NCBI GenBank assembly: GCA_028285065.1
Contig: JANQQG010000006.1
Location: 1-32,935 of the forward strand
Direction of reading: 5' to 3'
From: Phycisphaerales bacterium
GTDB lineage: Bacteria; Planctomycetota; Phycisphaerae; Phycisphaerales; UBA1924
Length of the DNA: 32,935 nucleotides
Shown here: one piece after another, positions 6,859 through 14,633 of the stretch
Position numbering within the stretch: position 1 is the first letter of the stretch
How the letters are laid out: every line of letters starts with the position of its first letter
Notes under the pieces: model-generated
Databases searched by the model: none
The model's input: only the letters and a program-made list of their open reading frames with translations
What the model was told of the DNA's origin: nothing
Made by a program: the position numbers and the translations under genes

Positions 6859-8397
6859 ATGGCCAACCGTTCAACCACCCTCATTGGCGCCGCAGCGATT
6901 GTCGGCGCCGCGTGCACGATGCTCGCCCCGCAGACCGCGTCCGCGCAGTCGCTCGGGCTCGAGTTCGTCGTGGGCGGGATCTCGCGGGCCGTCGACATGG
7001 CCCAGGCGCCCGGCGACTTCGACCGGCTGTACGTGGCCGAGAAGCGCGGGCGCATCCGCGTGATCGACGGCGGCGTGATCCAGCCGCTCTCGTTCCTGGA
7101 CATCACGACGCGCGTCGGCACGTCGAACCAGCTCTTCGACGAGCAGGGGTTCCTCGGGATGGCGTTCCACCCCGACTACCAGAACAACGGGTTCATCTAC
7201 GTCAACTACACCAACAACGCCGGCAACACCGTGGTCGAGCGCTACACCGCAACGAGCCCCCTGTTCACCCCGTTGACCGGGTCGCAGATCGTCATGACGA
7301 TCAACCAGCCGTTCAACAACCACAACGGGGGTTGGATGGACTTCGGTCCCGACGGGTACCTGTACATCGGCACCGGTGACGGCGGCGCCCGCGACGACCC
7401 ATTCAACAACTCGCAGAACACGAACACGCTGCTCGGGAACATCCTGCGCATCGACGTCGACAACGACGACTTCCCGAGCGACCCCAACAAGAACTACGCC
7501 ATCCCCTCGACCAACCCCTTCGCCAGCGCCGCCGGCGCCGACGAGATCTGGGCGTACGGCCTGCGCAACCCCTGGCGCAACGACATCGACCCGGCCAACG
7601 GCAACCTCATCACCGCCGACGTCGGCCAGGACGTCATCGAGGAGATCAACCTCCAGTTCGCGTCCGCGCCGGGCGCAGGGCCCGGCGACGCGGGCTACGA
7701 GGGCGGGAAGAACTACGGATGGCGCTGCTACGAGGGCAACAACCTGTACATCACGACCGGCGGCTGCCCCGGCGCGGGCACGCTCGATTTCCCCAAGCAG
7801 ACGTACAACCACGGCGTCGGCCTGTCGATCACCGGCGGGATGATCTACCGCGGGTGCGCGATCCCTGAACTCGACGGGACCTACTTCTACGCCGACTTCC
7901 TGACCCAGCGCGCCTGGTCGATCAAGTTCGACGGGGCCGGCAACGCGACCGACTTCACCGTGCGCACCGGCGAGGTGCACCCGACGAACGGCGCGAGCCG
8001 CGTCTCCTCGTTCGGGCGTGACAACCTCGGCGAGCTCTACGTCGTCGACCACACGCTCGGGCAGGTCTGGCGCATCGTCGCCGACAACACCGCCGGCTTC
8101 ACCGCCGATGACTGCGACATGAACAACGAGCCCGACGCCTGCGAGATCGCCAAGAACCCGGCGCTCGATGCGAACAGCAACGGTATCCTCGACGTCTGCG
8201 AGGATGCCGAGTGCCCCTGCGATTGGAACGCCGACGGAAGCCTCAACGATCAGGACTTCTTCGACTGGGCCAACGACTTCTTCACCCAGACCGGCCCGCA
8301 GGGCAACTTCGACTTCAACGGCGACGGGAACGACAACGACCAAGACTGGTTTGACTTCACCAACTGCTTCTTCAACCCGCCGGCCGAGTGCCAGTGA
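6859..8397 (+). CDS. Secreted PQQ-type sugar (glucose/sorbosone) dehydrogenase with dockerin-like tail
   Basis: The 512-residue protein has a signal peptide (about 1-30, ending ASAQS). A six-bladed glucose/sorbosone dehydrogenase propeller follows, with QGFLGMAFHPDYQNNGFIYV, HNGGWMDFGPDGYLYIGTGDGG, NILRIDVDND, YGLRNPWRNDID and NYGWRC. The HNGG, GDGG and GLRNPWR motifs are those of soluble quinoprotein sugar dehydrogenases, which oxidise sugars outside the cytoplasm using PQQ and calcium. After the propeller come Asp/Asn-rich repeats (D-C-D-M-N-N type, about 419-451). A final module from residue 452 has two loops DWNADGSLNDQD and DFNGDGNDNDQD, each followed by an aromatic helix. That tail resembles a type I dockerin and probably sorts or anchors the enzyme. 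The ATG at 6859 has GGAGGAT upstream; the longer open frame from 6751 lacks a signal peptide. The exact sugar is not readable. Confidence 0.9.
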   Translation: MANRSTTLIGAAAIVGAACTMLAPQTASAQSLGLEFVVGGISRAVDMAQAPGDFDRLYVAEKRGRIRVIDGGVIQPLSFLDITTRVGTSNQLFDEQGFLGMAFHPDYQNNGFIYVNYTNNAGNTVVERYTATSPLFTPLTGSQIVMTINQPFNNHNGGWMDFGPDGYLYIGTGDGGARDDPFNNSQNTNTLLGNILRIDVDNDDFPSDPNKNYAIPSTNPFASAAGADEIWAYGLRNPWRNDIDPANGNLITADVGQDVIEEINLQFASAPGAGPGDAGYEGGKNYGWRCYEGNNLYITTGGCPGAGTLDFPKQTYNHGVGLSITGGMIYRGCAIPELDGTYFYADFLTQRAWSIKFDGAGNATDFTVRTGEVHPTNGASRVSSFGRDNLGELYVVDHTLGQVWRIVADNTAGFTADDCDMNNEPDACEIAKNPALDANSNGILDVCEDAECPCDWNADGSLNDQDFFDWANDFFTQTGPQGNFDFNGDGNDNDQDWFDFTNCFFNPPAECQ

Positions 8398-8446
8398 TCT
8401 GACCCAGTGGCGTTCCACACGCCACACGATCATCGACCAACAGCCC

Positions 8447-8485
8447 ACGCCCCGTCCTGGCCAGCCGCCCGGACGGGGCGTTTCT
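8447..8485 (+). terminator. Intrinsic terminator after the sugar dehydrogenase
   Basis: CGCCCCGTCC (8448-8457) pairs perfectly with GGACGGGGCG (8471-8480) over a 13-base loop, followed by TTTCT. The stem begins 50 bases after the stop codon and ends the dehydrogenase transcript before tRNA-Gly. Confidence 0.85.
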
Positions 8486-8562
8486 CATGGCAGCCTCTTC
8501 GCACGCAGCGTCCGCGTCATGAGCGCGCCGCCAGATCGCTCACGGGCTACGATGCTCCCGAC

Positions 8563-8635
8563 GCGGGCGTAGCTCAATTGGTAGAGCGTCAGCCTTCCAA
8601 GCTGAATGTTGTCGGTTCGAGTCCGATCGCCCGCT
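8563..8635 (+). tRNA. tRNA-Gly (anticodon TCC)
   Basis: The cloverleaf is complete. The acceptor stem pairs GCGGGCG (8563-8569) with CGCCCGC (8628-8634), with discriminator T at 8635. The D arm has GCTC and GAGC. The anticodon stem TCAGC/GCTGA closes the loop CTTCCAA, with anticodon TCC at 8596-8598. The T loop is GTTCGAGTC. The CCA end is not encoded. It reads GGA and, by wobble, other glycine codons. Confidence 0.97.
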
Positions 8636-8645
8636 TTGAACTCGT

Positions 8646-8969
8646 CTAGCGATCCCCGTCGCCCACGAGTTCCTCGATCAGCAGCCCAAGCGCGACCAGG
8701 GCCCCCCCCAGCACTAGCGCCCTGACGACCTTCCGCCCGACTTCATCGGGTTGGAAGTCGGAATCGGCCTTGGCATCCCCTGCAACCCGCTGATCGAGCG
8801 CCGAGAGCACCCCCGCGGCAACCCCGTCGATCGAGACCGGCCCGGCCGCCGACTCCCACCGGTGCACCGTGCCAGGGTGCACCGCGACCACCGTCGCGAA
8901 CTGGGGGACCGACAGGTTCAAGGCCTTGCGAATCGAGCGGACTCTCTCGCCATGGAGTTGGATCTTCAC
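8646..8969 (-). CDS. Helix-turn-helix regulator with C-terminal membrane segment
   Basis: The 107-residue protein from GTG at 8969 has an XRE-like helix-turn-helix at about residues 8-40 (ERVRSIRKALNLSVPQFATV, then VHPGTVHRWES). A variable linker follows, then a hydrophobic C-terminal helix (VRALVLGGALVALGLLIEEL, about 83-102). It probably binds DNA while tethered to the membrane. An ATG at 9014 would add 15 residues, but those codons are AT-rich in the third position, unlike the rest, and they overlie a promoter and operator. GTG is therefore preferred although its ribosome site is weak. It is divergent from the LRAT-fold gene and probably controls it, and itself, through the palindrome at 8973-8992. 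The HTH call is firm by motif; the membrane tether is inferred from hydrophobicity. Confidence 0.72.
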   Translation of the reverse strand: MKIQLHGERVRSIRKALNLSVPQFATVVAVHPGTVHRWESAAGPVSIDGVAAGVLSALDQRVAGDAKADSDFQPDEVGRKVVRALVLGGALVALGLLIEELVGDGDR

Positions 8970-8971
8970 TG

Positions 8972-8999
8972 TTGCACACTCACAATTGTGCAGTATAAT
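8972..8999 (+). promoter_or_regulatory. Sigma70-type promoter for the LRAT-fold gene
   Basis: TTGCAC (8972-8977) and a consensus TATAAT (8994-8999) are separated by 16 bases. The next gene starts at 9039 with GAGAGG before it. On the opposite strand TATACT (plus 8992-8997) overlaps the same -10 box and could serve the divergent HTH gene. Confidence 0.75.
8973..8992. promoter_or_regulatory. Operator-like nested palindrome inside the divergent promoter
   Basis: TGCACA (8973-8978) and TGTGCA (8987-8992) form a perfect inverted repeat eight bases apart. A second perfect palindrome, CACAATTGTG, lies at 8981-8990. Both sit between the -35 and -10 boxes, where a bound repressor would block the promoter. 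The adjacent HTH protein is the natural candidate to bind here. Confidence 0.6.
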
Positions 9000-9038
9000 C
9001 GCTGTACTATTCATCGACGCTATTGAGAGGATACCTGA

Positions 9039-9455
9039 ATGAGCACCCTGGAACCAGCCGGCCTCCGCCCTGGCCAGCACATCAGAGTCAGGCGGAGCTT
9101 CTACACCCACCATGGCGTCTACATTGGTGTCTTTCGAGGTCGGGCGCTCGTCGCCGAACTCGCGAAGCCAGGAGACGGCGGAAGGGTGCGACTGGTCAGG
9201 CTGGCGGACTTCGCACAGGGCGCGCCGATCGAGATCGTCTACCACCCGGACGCCTGCTCACCCAAGCAGGTCCTCAGCAACGTCCAAGCGGCATTGACGA
9301 GCGGGGCCCCTGCCTACGACCTGCTCGACTGGAACTGCGAGCACTTCGCCACTTGGTGCCTGACCAATCGGACCGCCAGCGCGCAGGTTGATGGCCTGAG
9401 GCGGGCCGCCCTCTTGCTGGCCGGATGTTGGGTCGTCTTCAAACTCGCCGCTTGA
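9039..9455 (+). CDS. LRAT-domain (permuted NlpC/P60-fold) protein
   Basis: The 138-residue protein has the LRAT-family layout: an N-terminal strand and HHGVYIGV (24-31, His25 the likely catalytic base), then NCEHFATWC (99-107, Cys100 the likely nucleophile). A hydrophobic C-terminal segment follows (ALLLAGCWVVFKLAA, 124-138) that could anchor it in a membrane. In animals this fold gives lecithin-retinol acyltransferase and H-Ras-like phospholipase/acyltransferases; bacterial members are largely uncharacterised and act by a Cys thioester on lipids or amides. The ATG has GAGAGG nine bases upstream and a strong promoter with a palindromic operator. The divergent HTH regulator also ends in a membrane helix, suggesting a membrane-linked pair. 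The fold call is firm; the substrate is unknown. Confidence 0.85.
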   Translation: MSTLEPAGLRPGQHIRVRRSFYTHHGVYIGVFRGRALVAELAKPGDGGRVRLVRLADFAQGAPIEIVYHPDACSPKQVLSNVQAALTSGAPAYDLLDWNCEHFATWCLTNRTASAQVDGLRRAALLLAGCWVVFKLAA

Positions 9456-9564
9456 TGGGTCCGGCGCCGCAACGCGGCACTGGCGCGGGGTGGTTCCCGA
9501 ACACCGCCGCAATCGGTTCGATGCCTTTGGCTGGGCGACGGGCGCGAGTAGGCTCGTTGGAGCG

Positions 9565-10563
9565 ATGCCACGTCAGCCCGTCACTCTGCTCGCCCTTGTA
9601 GTCGTCCTCGACGCTGCGGCGTGCGTCGCCGGCGCCGGCCCCTCGGACATCGCCGATCTGACCACCTGGACGCTTGTTGAGGATCCGGCCAGCCCCTCCT
9701 TCGGCTCCACGGTCGATTCGCCGACCTCGATCACCCTCACAGCCGCCGATGCCTCTCCGGGCGTCGTCCCGGCCGGGACCGACATCGGATACCAGTCCGT
9801 CGACGCCGATACGGCTGCACTCTCGACGTCCGGCTTTGCGTTCGATCCGGCCGCCAGCTTCTCCGTCGCCATCGACTACGACGCCGACTTCACGGGTGCG
9901 AACGCCGGGCTGAGCTTCGGCTTCGGAATCGGTGAGGACGGCTCGGGCGTGAACTCCGCGGGCGTCGCGTTCGTCACGCAGGACGGGCTGCCAGCGCCGA
10001 TCCCCATCGCGGGGCCCGCGGGCGGCGCGGCACGCGTCAATGACTCCACCGTCGCGGGGCTGATCTTCCCGCCCGTCTCGGCAAGTGCGTCGAGCCTCGA
10101 GGGATCGATGCATGCCGCGTACGACGCGGACACCGGCGCCATCACCGTGGGCATCGGGCCGACGGGAGCGATCGCGCCGACGAACACGACGACGTTCGCG
10201 TCTTCGAGTGTTCACGACAACTGGGCCGGCGTCGACATGCTGGTGAGCTTCTTCATCCGCAGCGACACGGTGAGCGTTCCGATCTTCGGGACCGTCTCAA
10301 CGCCGTGGAGTGCGGGGGAGGGCGCAGTCGTGTTCACGAACCTGCGGGTCACCTCGGGTGCGGCCCGTGCGATCGCGGGCTGCCCGTGCGACTGGAACCA
10401 GGACGGCGATCTGAACGATCAGGACTTCTTCGACTGGGTGAACGACTTCTTCAGCCAGGCTGGCCCGCAGGGACAGTTCGACTTCAACCAGGACACCTTC
10501 GAGAACGACCAGGACTGGTTCGACTTCACCAACTGCTTCTTCGGACCACCACCGGGGTGCTAG
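9565..10563 (+). CDS. Secreted protein with dockerin-like C-terminal module, core function unknown
   Basis: The 332-residue protein has a hydrophobic signal peptide (about 1-24). A Thr/Ser/Ala/Gly-rich region follows of alternating polar and aliphatic residues that looks like a beta-sandwich (about 30-265). The dockerin-like module starts at residue 273, with CPCDWNQDGDLNDQD and the second loop DFNQDTFENDQD. The protein ends PPPGC. The second loop has Thr-Phe where the others have Gly-Asn or similar, so it may bind calcium less well. No catalytic motif was recognised in the core; lectin-like or structural roles are possible. The ATG at 9565 was chosen because it places the signal peptide at the N-terminus; GGAG is close before it. 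An upstream GTG at 9490 gives a poor leader. Transcription may continue from the LRAT gene 109 bases before. Confidence 0.8.
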   Translation: MPRQPVTLLALVVVLDAAACVAGAGPSDIADLTTWTLVEDPASPSFGSTVDSPTSITLTAADASPGVVPAGTDIGYQSVDADTAALSTSGFAFDPAASFSVAIDYDADFTGANAGLSFGFGIGEDGSGVNSAGVAFVTQDGLPAPIPIAGPAGGAARVNDSTVAGLIFPPVSASASSLEGSMHAAYDADTGAITVGIGPTGAIAPTNTTTFASSSVHDNWAGVDMLVSFFIRSDTVSVPIFGTVSTPWSAGEGAVVFTNLRVTSGAARAIAGCPCDWNQDGDLNDQDFFDWVNDFFSQAGPQGQFDFNQDTFENDQDWFDFTNCFFGPPPGC

Positions 10564-10689
10564 TGCCCCCAGGGGCCCTGGGATGATCCCCTCACCTCCC
10601 CTCGACCCCCCACAATCGCCTCAGAACGCCCATCTGACTGGCCGATGCAAGAGTCTGCGGCCCATCCGCGTTGTAGAATCACAGCGTCC

Positions 10690-11103
10690 ATGCAGCACTC
10701 GCTCCCAACCCGCCTGCTCGTCTGGCTGACGATCCTCGCCCTCGGCGCACCCTACGCCTGGGCTGGCTCGTGCTGCTGCGCTCAGGGCGAGACGGCAACG
10801 AGCGAGGTGCTGGTCGAGGCGCAGGTGGACGAAGCCCCCAGCGTCGCCCGCTGCGGGCTGTGCTGCTCCGACAAGGCCGATGCCGCGAGCGACGAGGGCG
10901 AGAGCGATCAGGAGCCGGGTGAGCGGTGCCCCGGCTCGTGCGACTGCACGAACTGCTTCTGCTGCGGGGGCAAGCCACTCCTGGCTCGCCAACGCACGCT
11001 GCTCCCGAAGCTCTCGAGCCCGCCCCGAGCGGCTCCGGAGACGCTGAAGGTGCTCCACCCCGTGGATGACGCCGACAGGCTGCTCCGCCCGCCACAAGCC
11101 TGA
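10690..11103 (+). CDS. Small secreted cysteine-rich protein at the head of an export operon
   Basis: The 137-residue protein has a signal peptide (about 1-23, LLVWLTILALGAPYAWA). The mature part holds clustered cysteines: CCC near 25-27, CGLCC near 56-60, and CPGSCDCTNCFCC near 80-92. The middle is acidic and the C-terminus basic and Pro-rich. Twelve cysteines in such a short mature chain suggest metal binding or several disulfides. No named family was recognised. It lies 75 bases before the membrane-fusion adaptor on the same strand and likely belongs to that transport locus. The last gene of the locus also encodes a Cys-cluster protein, so thiol or metal chemistry may be the common theme; this is inference. 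ATG at 10690 is preferred to 10645 because the signal peptide then starts properly; no strong ribosome site is visible. Confidence 0.65.
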   Translation: MQHSLPTRLLVWLTILALGAPYAWAGSCCCAQGETATSEVLVEAQVDEAPSVARCGLCCSDKADAASDEGESDQEPGERCPGSCDCTNCFCCGGKPLLARQRTLLPKLSSPPRAAPETLKVLHPVDDADRLLRPPQA

Positions 11104-11178
11104 GTGTGAATGCCGTAGGACCGGTGCGCGCGCTGTCGCGTGCGCACCCCAAGGCCGCATCCACTCAGGAGATCCCCC

Positions 11179-12777
11179 ATGTCCCCACATGCCCCCGCGC
11201 CGCAGGCGTCGGGAGACGCGCCGGCGCGAACGATCCGCCCGCGGCGCACGATCCGGCACATCGTCTTCCCAGCGCTCGTCGCGCTCGGCGTCGGCATGGT
11301 GCTGCTTGTGAGCGCACGGAGCGTGCTCCGCGGCGCGACGCCGGTCAGCGTCCGGCCCGTGCTGTTCGCCGCGACCGAAGCGCCCGCGACCGAGCAGTCG
11401 AACGCGACAGAGGGCACGCCGCAGCGTCGCGGGACGGGCCAGAGCGTGCAGGCGCCCGGGTGGCTGGAGGCCGACCCGTTCTTCATCGCTGCCGCCGCGC
11501 TGGCCGACGGCATCGTCGATGAGATGCTCGTCCTCGAGGGGGAGCGCGTTGAGAAAGGACAGGTCGTCGCTCGGCTGGTCGCTGATGACGCCGAACTCTC
11601 CCTGCAGCGGGCTGAGGCCGAGCTTCGCGCCGCCGAGGCCGCCGTTGCGCTGGCGAAGGCGAACGAGACGGCCGCTCGCACGGACTGGGAGCACCCAGTG
11701 GAGCGGACGCGAGCCGTGGGCGTCGCCGAAGGGGCGCTGGGGGAGACCGAGGGCGAGCTTGCGCAGCTCCCGTCGCTGGTTGCGGCCGAGCAAGCGGTGC
11801 TAGAGCGCCTGCGTGAAGAGTTCGATCGCCTGAACGAAGCCGCACGAACGGGGGCGGCCAATCCGATCGAGGTCGTGATCCTGGCCAAGCGTGTCGAGGC
11901 TCAGGCATCGGGTGTCGAGGCGTTGGCGGCCCGCGGGGCGATTCTCGAGGCCAAGCGTGAGCGCCAGAAGGCCGAGCTTGCCGCGGCCCGCGAGAACGCG
12001 GAGCTCCGGATCATGGAGCGCCGCGCGCTGGACGCGAGCATCGCGAACCTCGCCCGCGCCGAGGCGGATCTCGCCGAGGCGCGTGTCCAACTCGCGGAGG
12101 CCGAGCTCCGCATGGAACGGATGACGATCGTCGCGCCGATCAGTGGCTTCGTGCAGCGTCGCCTGAAAGTGCCGGGAGACAAGGCCATCACGATGATGGA
12201 CAGTCCGCACTCGGCGCACCTGTTGCACCTGTACGACCCGGAAAAGATCCAGGTGCGCGTCGACGTCCCGCTTGCCGATGCGGCACACGTCTTCGAGGGC
12301 CAGTCGTGCCGGGTCGTCGTGGATGTGCTTCCTGACGCGACGTTCGCCGGCGAGGTGACTCGCATCACGCACGAAGCGGACCTGCAGAAGAACACCCTGC
12401 AGGTCAAGGTCCGAGTGATCGATCCCTCGCCGCTGCTGCGCCCGGAGATGCTCACACGCGTCAAGTTCCTCGCCGATGGGCAGGCGGGCGCGAACGCTGA
12501 TCCCACGCCTACGACGGCACCGGCGCGGCCCGTCCTCGTCTCGCTCGACTGCATCGGGTCCGATGGACGAGCCTGGGTCATCCGCGATCGTCGCGGGGAA
12601 CGCGGCGTCGCCTCGCCCGTGACCATCACCATCGACGAAGAACGCGGGGGCTGGGCCCTCGTCCGCTCGACGGAGCTCACGCCGGGCGACCTGCTGGCGA
12701 CGACCGACATCGAGCTGAGCGAGGGCGAGCGGGTGCGTGTACGTGCCGCCGAGGTGAACGGGAGGGATGCGTCATGA
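11179..12777 (+). CDS. Membrane-fusion (HlyD/MacA-type) periplasmic adaptor of an ABC exporter
   Basis: The 532-residue protein has one N-terminal transmembrane helix (about 26-47). A split biotinyl-lipoyl domain follows: first half VDEMLVLEGERVEKGQVVARL (about 115-135), second half APISGFVQRRLKVPGDKA (about 319-336). Between them lies a very long Ala/Glu/Arg-rich coiled-coil hairpin (about 135-315). Beta-barrel and membrane-proximal regions follow. Such adaptors bridge an inner-membrane ABC transporter to the periplasm or outer membrane, as MacA does for MacB. AGGAG lies seven bases before the ATG at 11179. The stop overlaps the ATPase start as ATGA (12774-12777), giving tight coupling. No outer-membrane TolC partner is encoded in the window, so one elsewhere would be needed if export reaches the outside. 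Confidence 0.88.
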   Translation: MSPHAPAPQASGDAPARTIRPRRTIRHIVFPALVALGVGMVLLVSARSVLRGATPVSVRPVLFAATEAPATEQSNATEGTPQRRGTGQSVQAPGWLEADPFFIAAAALADGIVDEMLVLEGERVEKGQVVARLVADDAELSLQRAEAELRAAEAAVALAKANETAARTDWEHPVERTRAVGVAEGALGETEGELAQLPSLVAAEQAVLERLREEFDRLNEAARTGAANPIEVVILAKRVEAQASGVEALAARGAILEAKRERQKAELAAARENAELRIMERRALDASIANLARAEADLAEARVQLAEAELRMERMTIVAPISGFVQRRLKVPGDKAITMMDSPHSAHLLHLYDPEKIQVRVDVPLADAAHVFEGQSCRVVVDVLPDATFAGEVTRITHEADLQKNTLQVKVRVIDPSPLLRPEMLTRVKFLADGQAGANADPTPTTAPARPVLVSLDCIGSDGRAWVIRDRRGERGVASPVTITIDEERGGWALVRSTELTPGDLLATTDIELSEGERVRVRAAEVNGRDAS

Positions 12778-13475
12778 CGTTGATTGAGTGCCGCGACCTG
12801 ACGCGGGAGTACCGCAAGGGTGAGAACATCATCCGCCCGCTGGACGGGCTGGACCTTGACGTCCCGCACGCCGACTTCCTCGCGCTCATGGGACCCAGTG
12901 GGAGCGGCAAGACAACGCTGCTCAACCTCATCGCCGGGATCGACTCGCCCACGCGCGGATCGCTCACGATCGATGGGCTCGACATCTCGACGCTCTCGCG
13001 CGGCAAGCTCGCCGCCTGGCGCTCGGACAACGTCGGTTACGTCTTCCAACTCTACAACCTGGTTCCGGTGCTCACAGCCTTCGAGAACGTCGAGCTTCCG
13101 CTGTTGCTGCATAGGCACTCCCGGCGCAAGCGCCAGCAACTCGTCAGTGAGGCGCTCGAGCGAGTCGGCATCGCGGACCGGCACGACCACTTCCCGCGCC
13201 AGCTCTCCGGCGGGCAGGAGCAACGCGTCGCCATCGCCCGCGCCATCGTGACCGACCCGCCGATCCTGGTCGCCGACGAGCCGACGGGGGACCTCGACAA
13301 GCCGAGCGCCCATGCCGTCATGCAGCTGATCCAGCAGCTCAACAGCGAGCTGGGAAAGACGATCATCATGGTCACGCACGACCCGCACACGACGGAGTAC
13401 GCCAAGCGGACGCTGCACCTGGACAAGGGACGCCTCGTCGAGCAAGGCCAGCTCCTGGAAGGAGCGCCCGCATGA
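12774..13475 (+). CDS. ABC transporter ATP-binding protein (MacB/LolD type)
   Basis: The 233-residue protein is a complete nucleotide-binding domain. It has Walker A GPSGSGKT (40-47), a Q-loop at FQLYN (91-95), signature LSGGQ (144-148), Walker B ILVADEP (164-170) with the catalytic Glu, TGDLD as D-loop, and the switch His in VTHD. The A-loop region and FQLYNLVPVLTAFENVELPL are typical of the MacB/LolD/FtsE group, which powers type VII ABC machines that push periplasmic cargo rather than carry it across the membrane. Both ends overlap neighbours by ATGA, consistent with one operon with the adaptor before it and the permease after it. Assignment is secure at family level; the cargo is unknown. 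Confidence 0.95.
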   Translation: MTLIECRDLTREYRKGENIIRPLDGLDLDVPHADFLALMGPSGSGKTTLLNLIAGIDSPTRGSLTIDGLDISTLSRGKLAAWRSDNVGYVFQLYNLVPVLTAFENVELPLLLHRHSRRKRQQLVSEALERVGIADRHDHFPRQLSGGQEQRVAIARAIVTDPPILVADEPTGDLDKPSAHAVMQLIQQLNSELGKTIIMVTHDPHTTEYAKRTLHLDKGRLVEQGQLLEGAPA

Positions 13476-14623
13476 ACCCGCTCCGGTTCCTCCCGCTCAT
13501 CGTCAAGCAGGTCACGCGCCACCGCGTGCGCACGATCCTGACGGGTCTGGGCATCGCGATCGCGATGTTCCTGTTCACGTCCGTCCAGGCAATGCAGCAG
13601 GGCGTCGAGCGCGCCACCCGCGCCACCGCCGACGACACCACGCTCGTCGTGTACCGCAAGGACCGCTTCTGTCCGGCCACCAGCCAGCTCCCGCAGGACT
13701 ACCAAGCCAGGATCGAGCGGATCGAGGGCGTCGAGAGCGCCGTGCCGATCAAGGTCGTCGTCAACAACTGCCGCACGAGCCTCGACGTCGTGACATTCCG
13801 CGGCGTGCCGAAGGAGGACTTCCTCCGCGAGCGCGAGGGCATGCTCGAGCTCATCTCTGGCTCGATCGAGGACTGGAAGCGGCGCACTGACGCGTCGCTG
13901 GTTGGTGAGACGCTCGCGACACGACGTGGGCTCAGCCCCGGCATGACGTTCGATGCAGCAGGGATCACAACGTACGTCGCGGGCGTGATCCGGTCAGAAG
14001 ATCCGCAGGACCAGAACGTCGCGTACACGGCTCTGGAGTTCGTGCAGCTCGCCGGGCGCGACCAGCTGGGCATCGTGACGCAGTTCAACGTCAAGGTTCG
14101 CGAGGCGGCCCTGCTCGACCCGGTCGCTGAGTCCATCGACAAGATGTTCCGCACGGCGCAGGAGCCCACGGCCACGTTCACCGAGAAGGCGTTCGTCCAG
14201 TCCATCGCGGATGACATCATCGAACTCGTCGGCTTCGCGAACTGGCTCGGGCTCGGCTGCCTGCTGGCTGTCTTGGCACTCGTCGGCAATGCGATCGTGC
14301 TGAGCGTGCAGAGCCGCATCGCCGAGCATGCCGTCTTGCAGACGCTCGGGTACCGGGGGCGGTTGGTTGCGGGTCTGATCATCGGCGAGGGCGTGCTGAT
14401 CGCGATCGTCGGCGGGGTTGTCGGGGCCGCGGGTGCCGTGATGGTGGCGTCGCAGGCGGGGCTGGCGCTCTCGGTCGAGGGCCAGTCGATCCCGATCACC
14501 GCAGGCTGGGGGCTCATCCTGACGGGCCTCCTGATCTGCGGCAGCCTCGGCGTGGTGGCGGGACTGGTGCCGGCGGTTCAGGCGTCGCGTCGCGAGATCG
14601 CCTCTTGCTTCAGGGCCGTGTGA
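13472..14623 (+). CDS. FtsX/MacB-type ABC permease, subunit 1
   Basis: The 383-residue protein has an N-terminal helix (about 16-36) followed by a large periplasmic domain (about 37-245) that includes a GVPKEDFL segment. Three more helices follow near 255-280, 300-325 and 345-375. This 1+3 topology with an extracytoplasmic domain is the FtsX/MacB permease plan. The periplasmic part has CPATSQ near 68 and NNCRTS near 93, two cysteines that could form a disulfide. It starts within the ATPase stop (ATGA at 13472-13475). A second permease follows 10 bases later, so the transporter is probably a heterodimer of two permeases with two copies of the ATPase, unlike MacB where ATPase and permease are fused. 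Confidence 0.9.
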   Translation: MNPLRFLPLIVKQVTRHRVRTILTGLGIAIAMFLFTSVQAMQQGVERATRATADDTTLVVYRKDRFCPATSQLPQDYQARIERIEGVESAVPIKVVVNNCRTSLDVVTFRGVPKEDFLREREGMLELISGSIEDWKRRTDASLVGETLATRRGLSPGMTFDAAGITTYVAGVIRSEDPQDQNVAYTALEFVQLAGRDQLGIVTQFNVKVREAALLDPVAESIDKMFRTAQEPTATFTEKAFVQSIADDIIELVGFANWLGLGCLLAVLALVGNAIVLSVQSRIAEHAVLQTLGYRGRLVAGLIIGEGVLIAIVGGVVGAAGAVMVASQAGLALSVEGQSIPITAGWGLILTGLLICGSLGVVAGLVPAVQASRREIASCFRAV

Positions 14624-14633
14624 GGGAGAACGC

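Noticed and set aside
6871-8448. 525-residue open frame on the minus strand opposite the sugar dehydrogenase
   Set aside because: It is a mirror frame kept open by the high GC content; composition is Val/Arg/Gly/Asp-rich without motifs, and the plus-strand frame has clear enzyme motifs.
8970-9014. ATG start for the HTH regulator at 9014
   Set aside because: The 15 codons have AT-rich third positions and contain the promoter and operator of the divergent gene; kept as an alternative start.
8563-9564. Integrated element bounded by a repeat of the tRNA-Gly 3' end
   Set aside because: No second copy of the tRNA 3' end was found up to 9564 and no integrase gene is present; only the tRNA position and AT-rich promoter hint at transfer.
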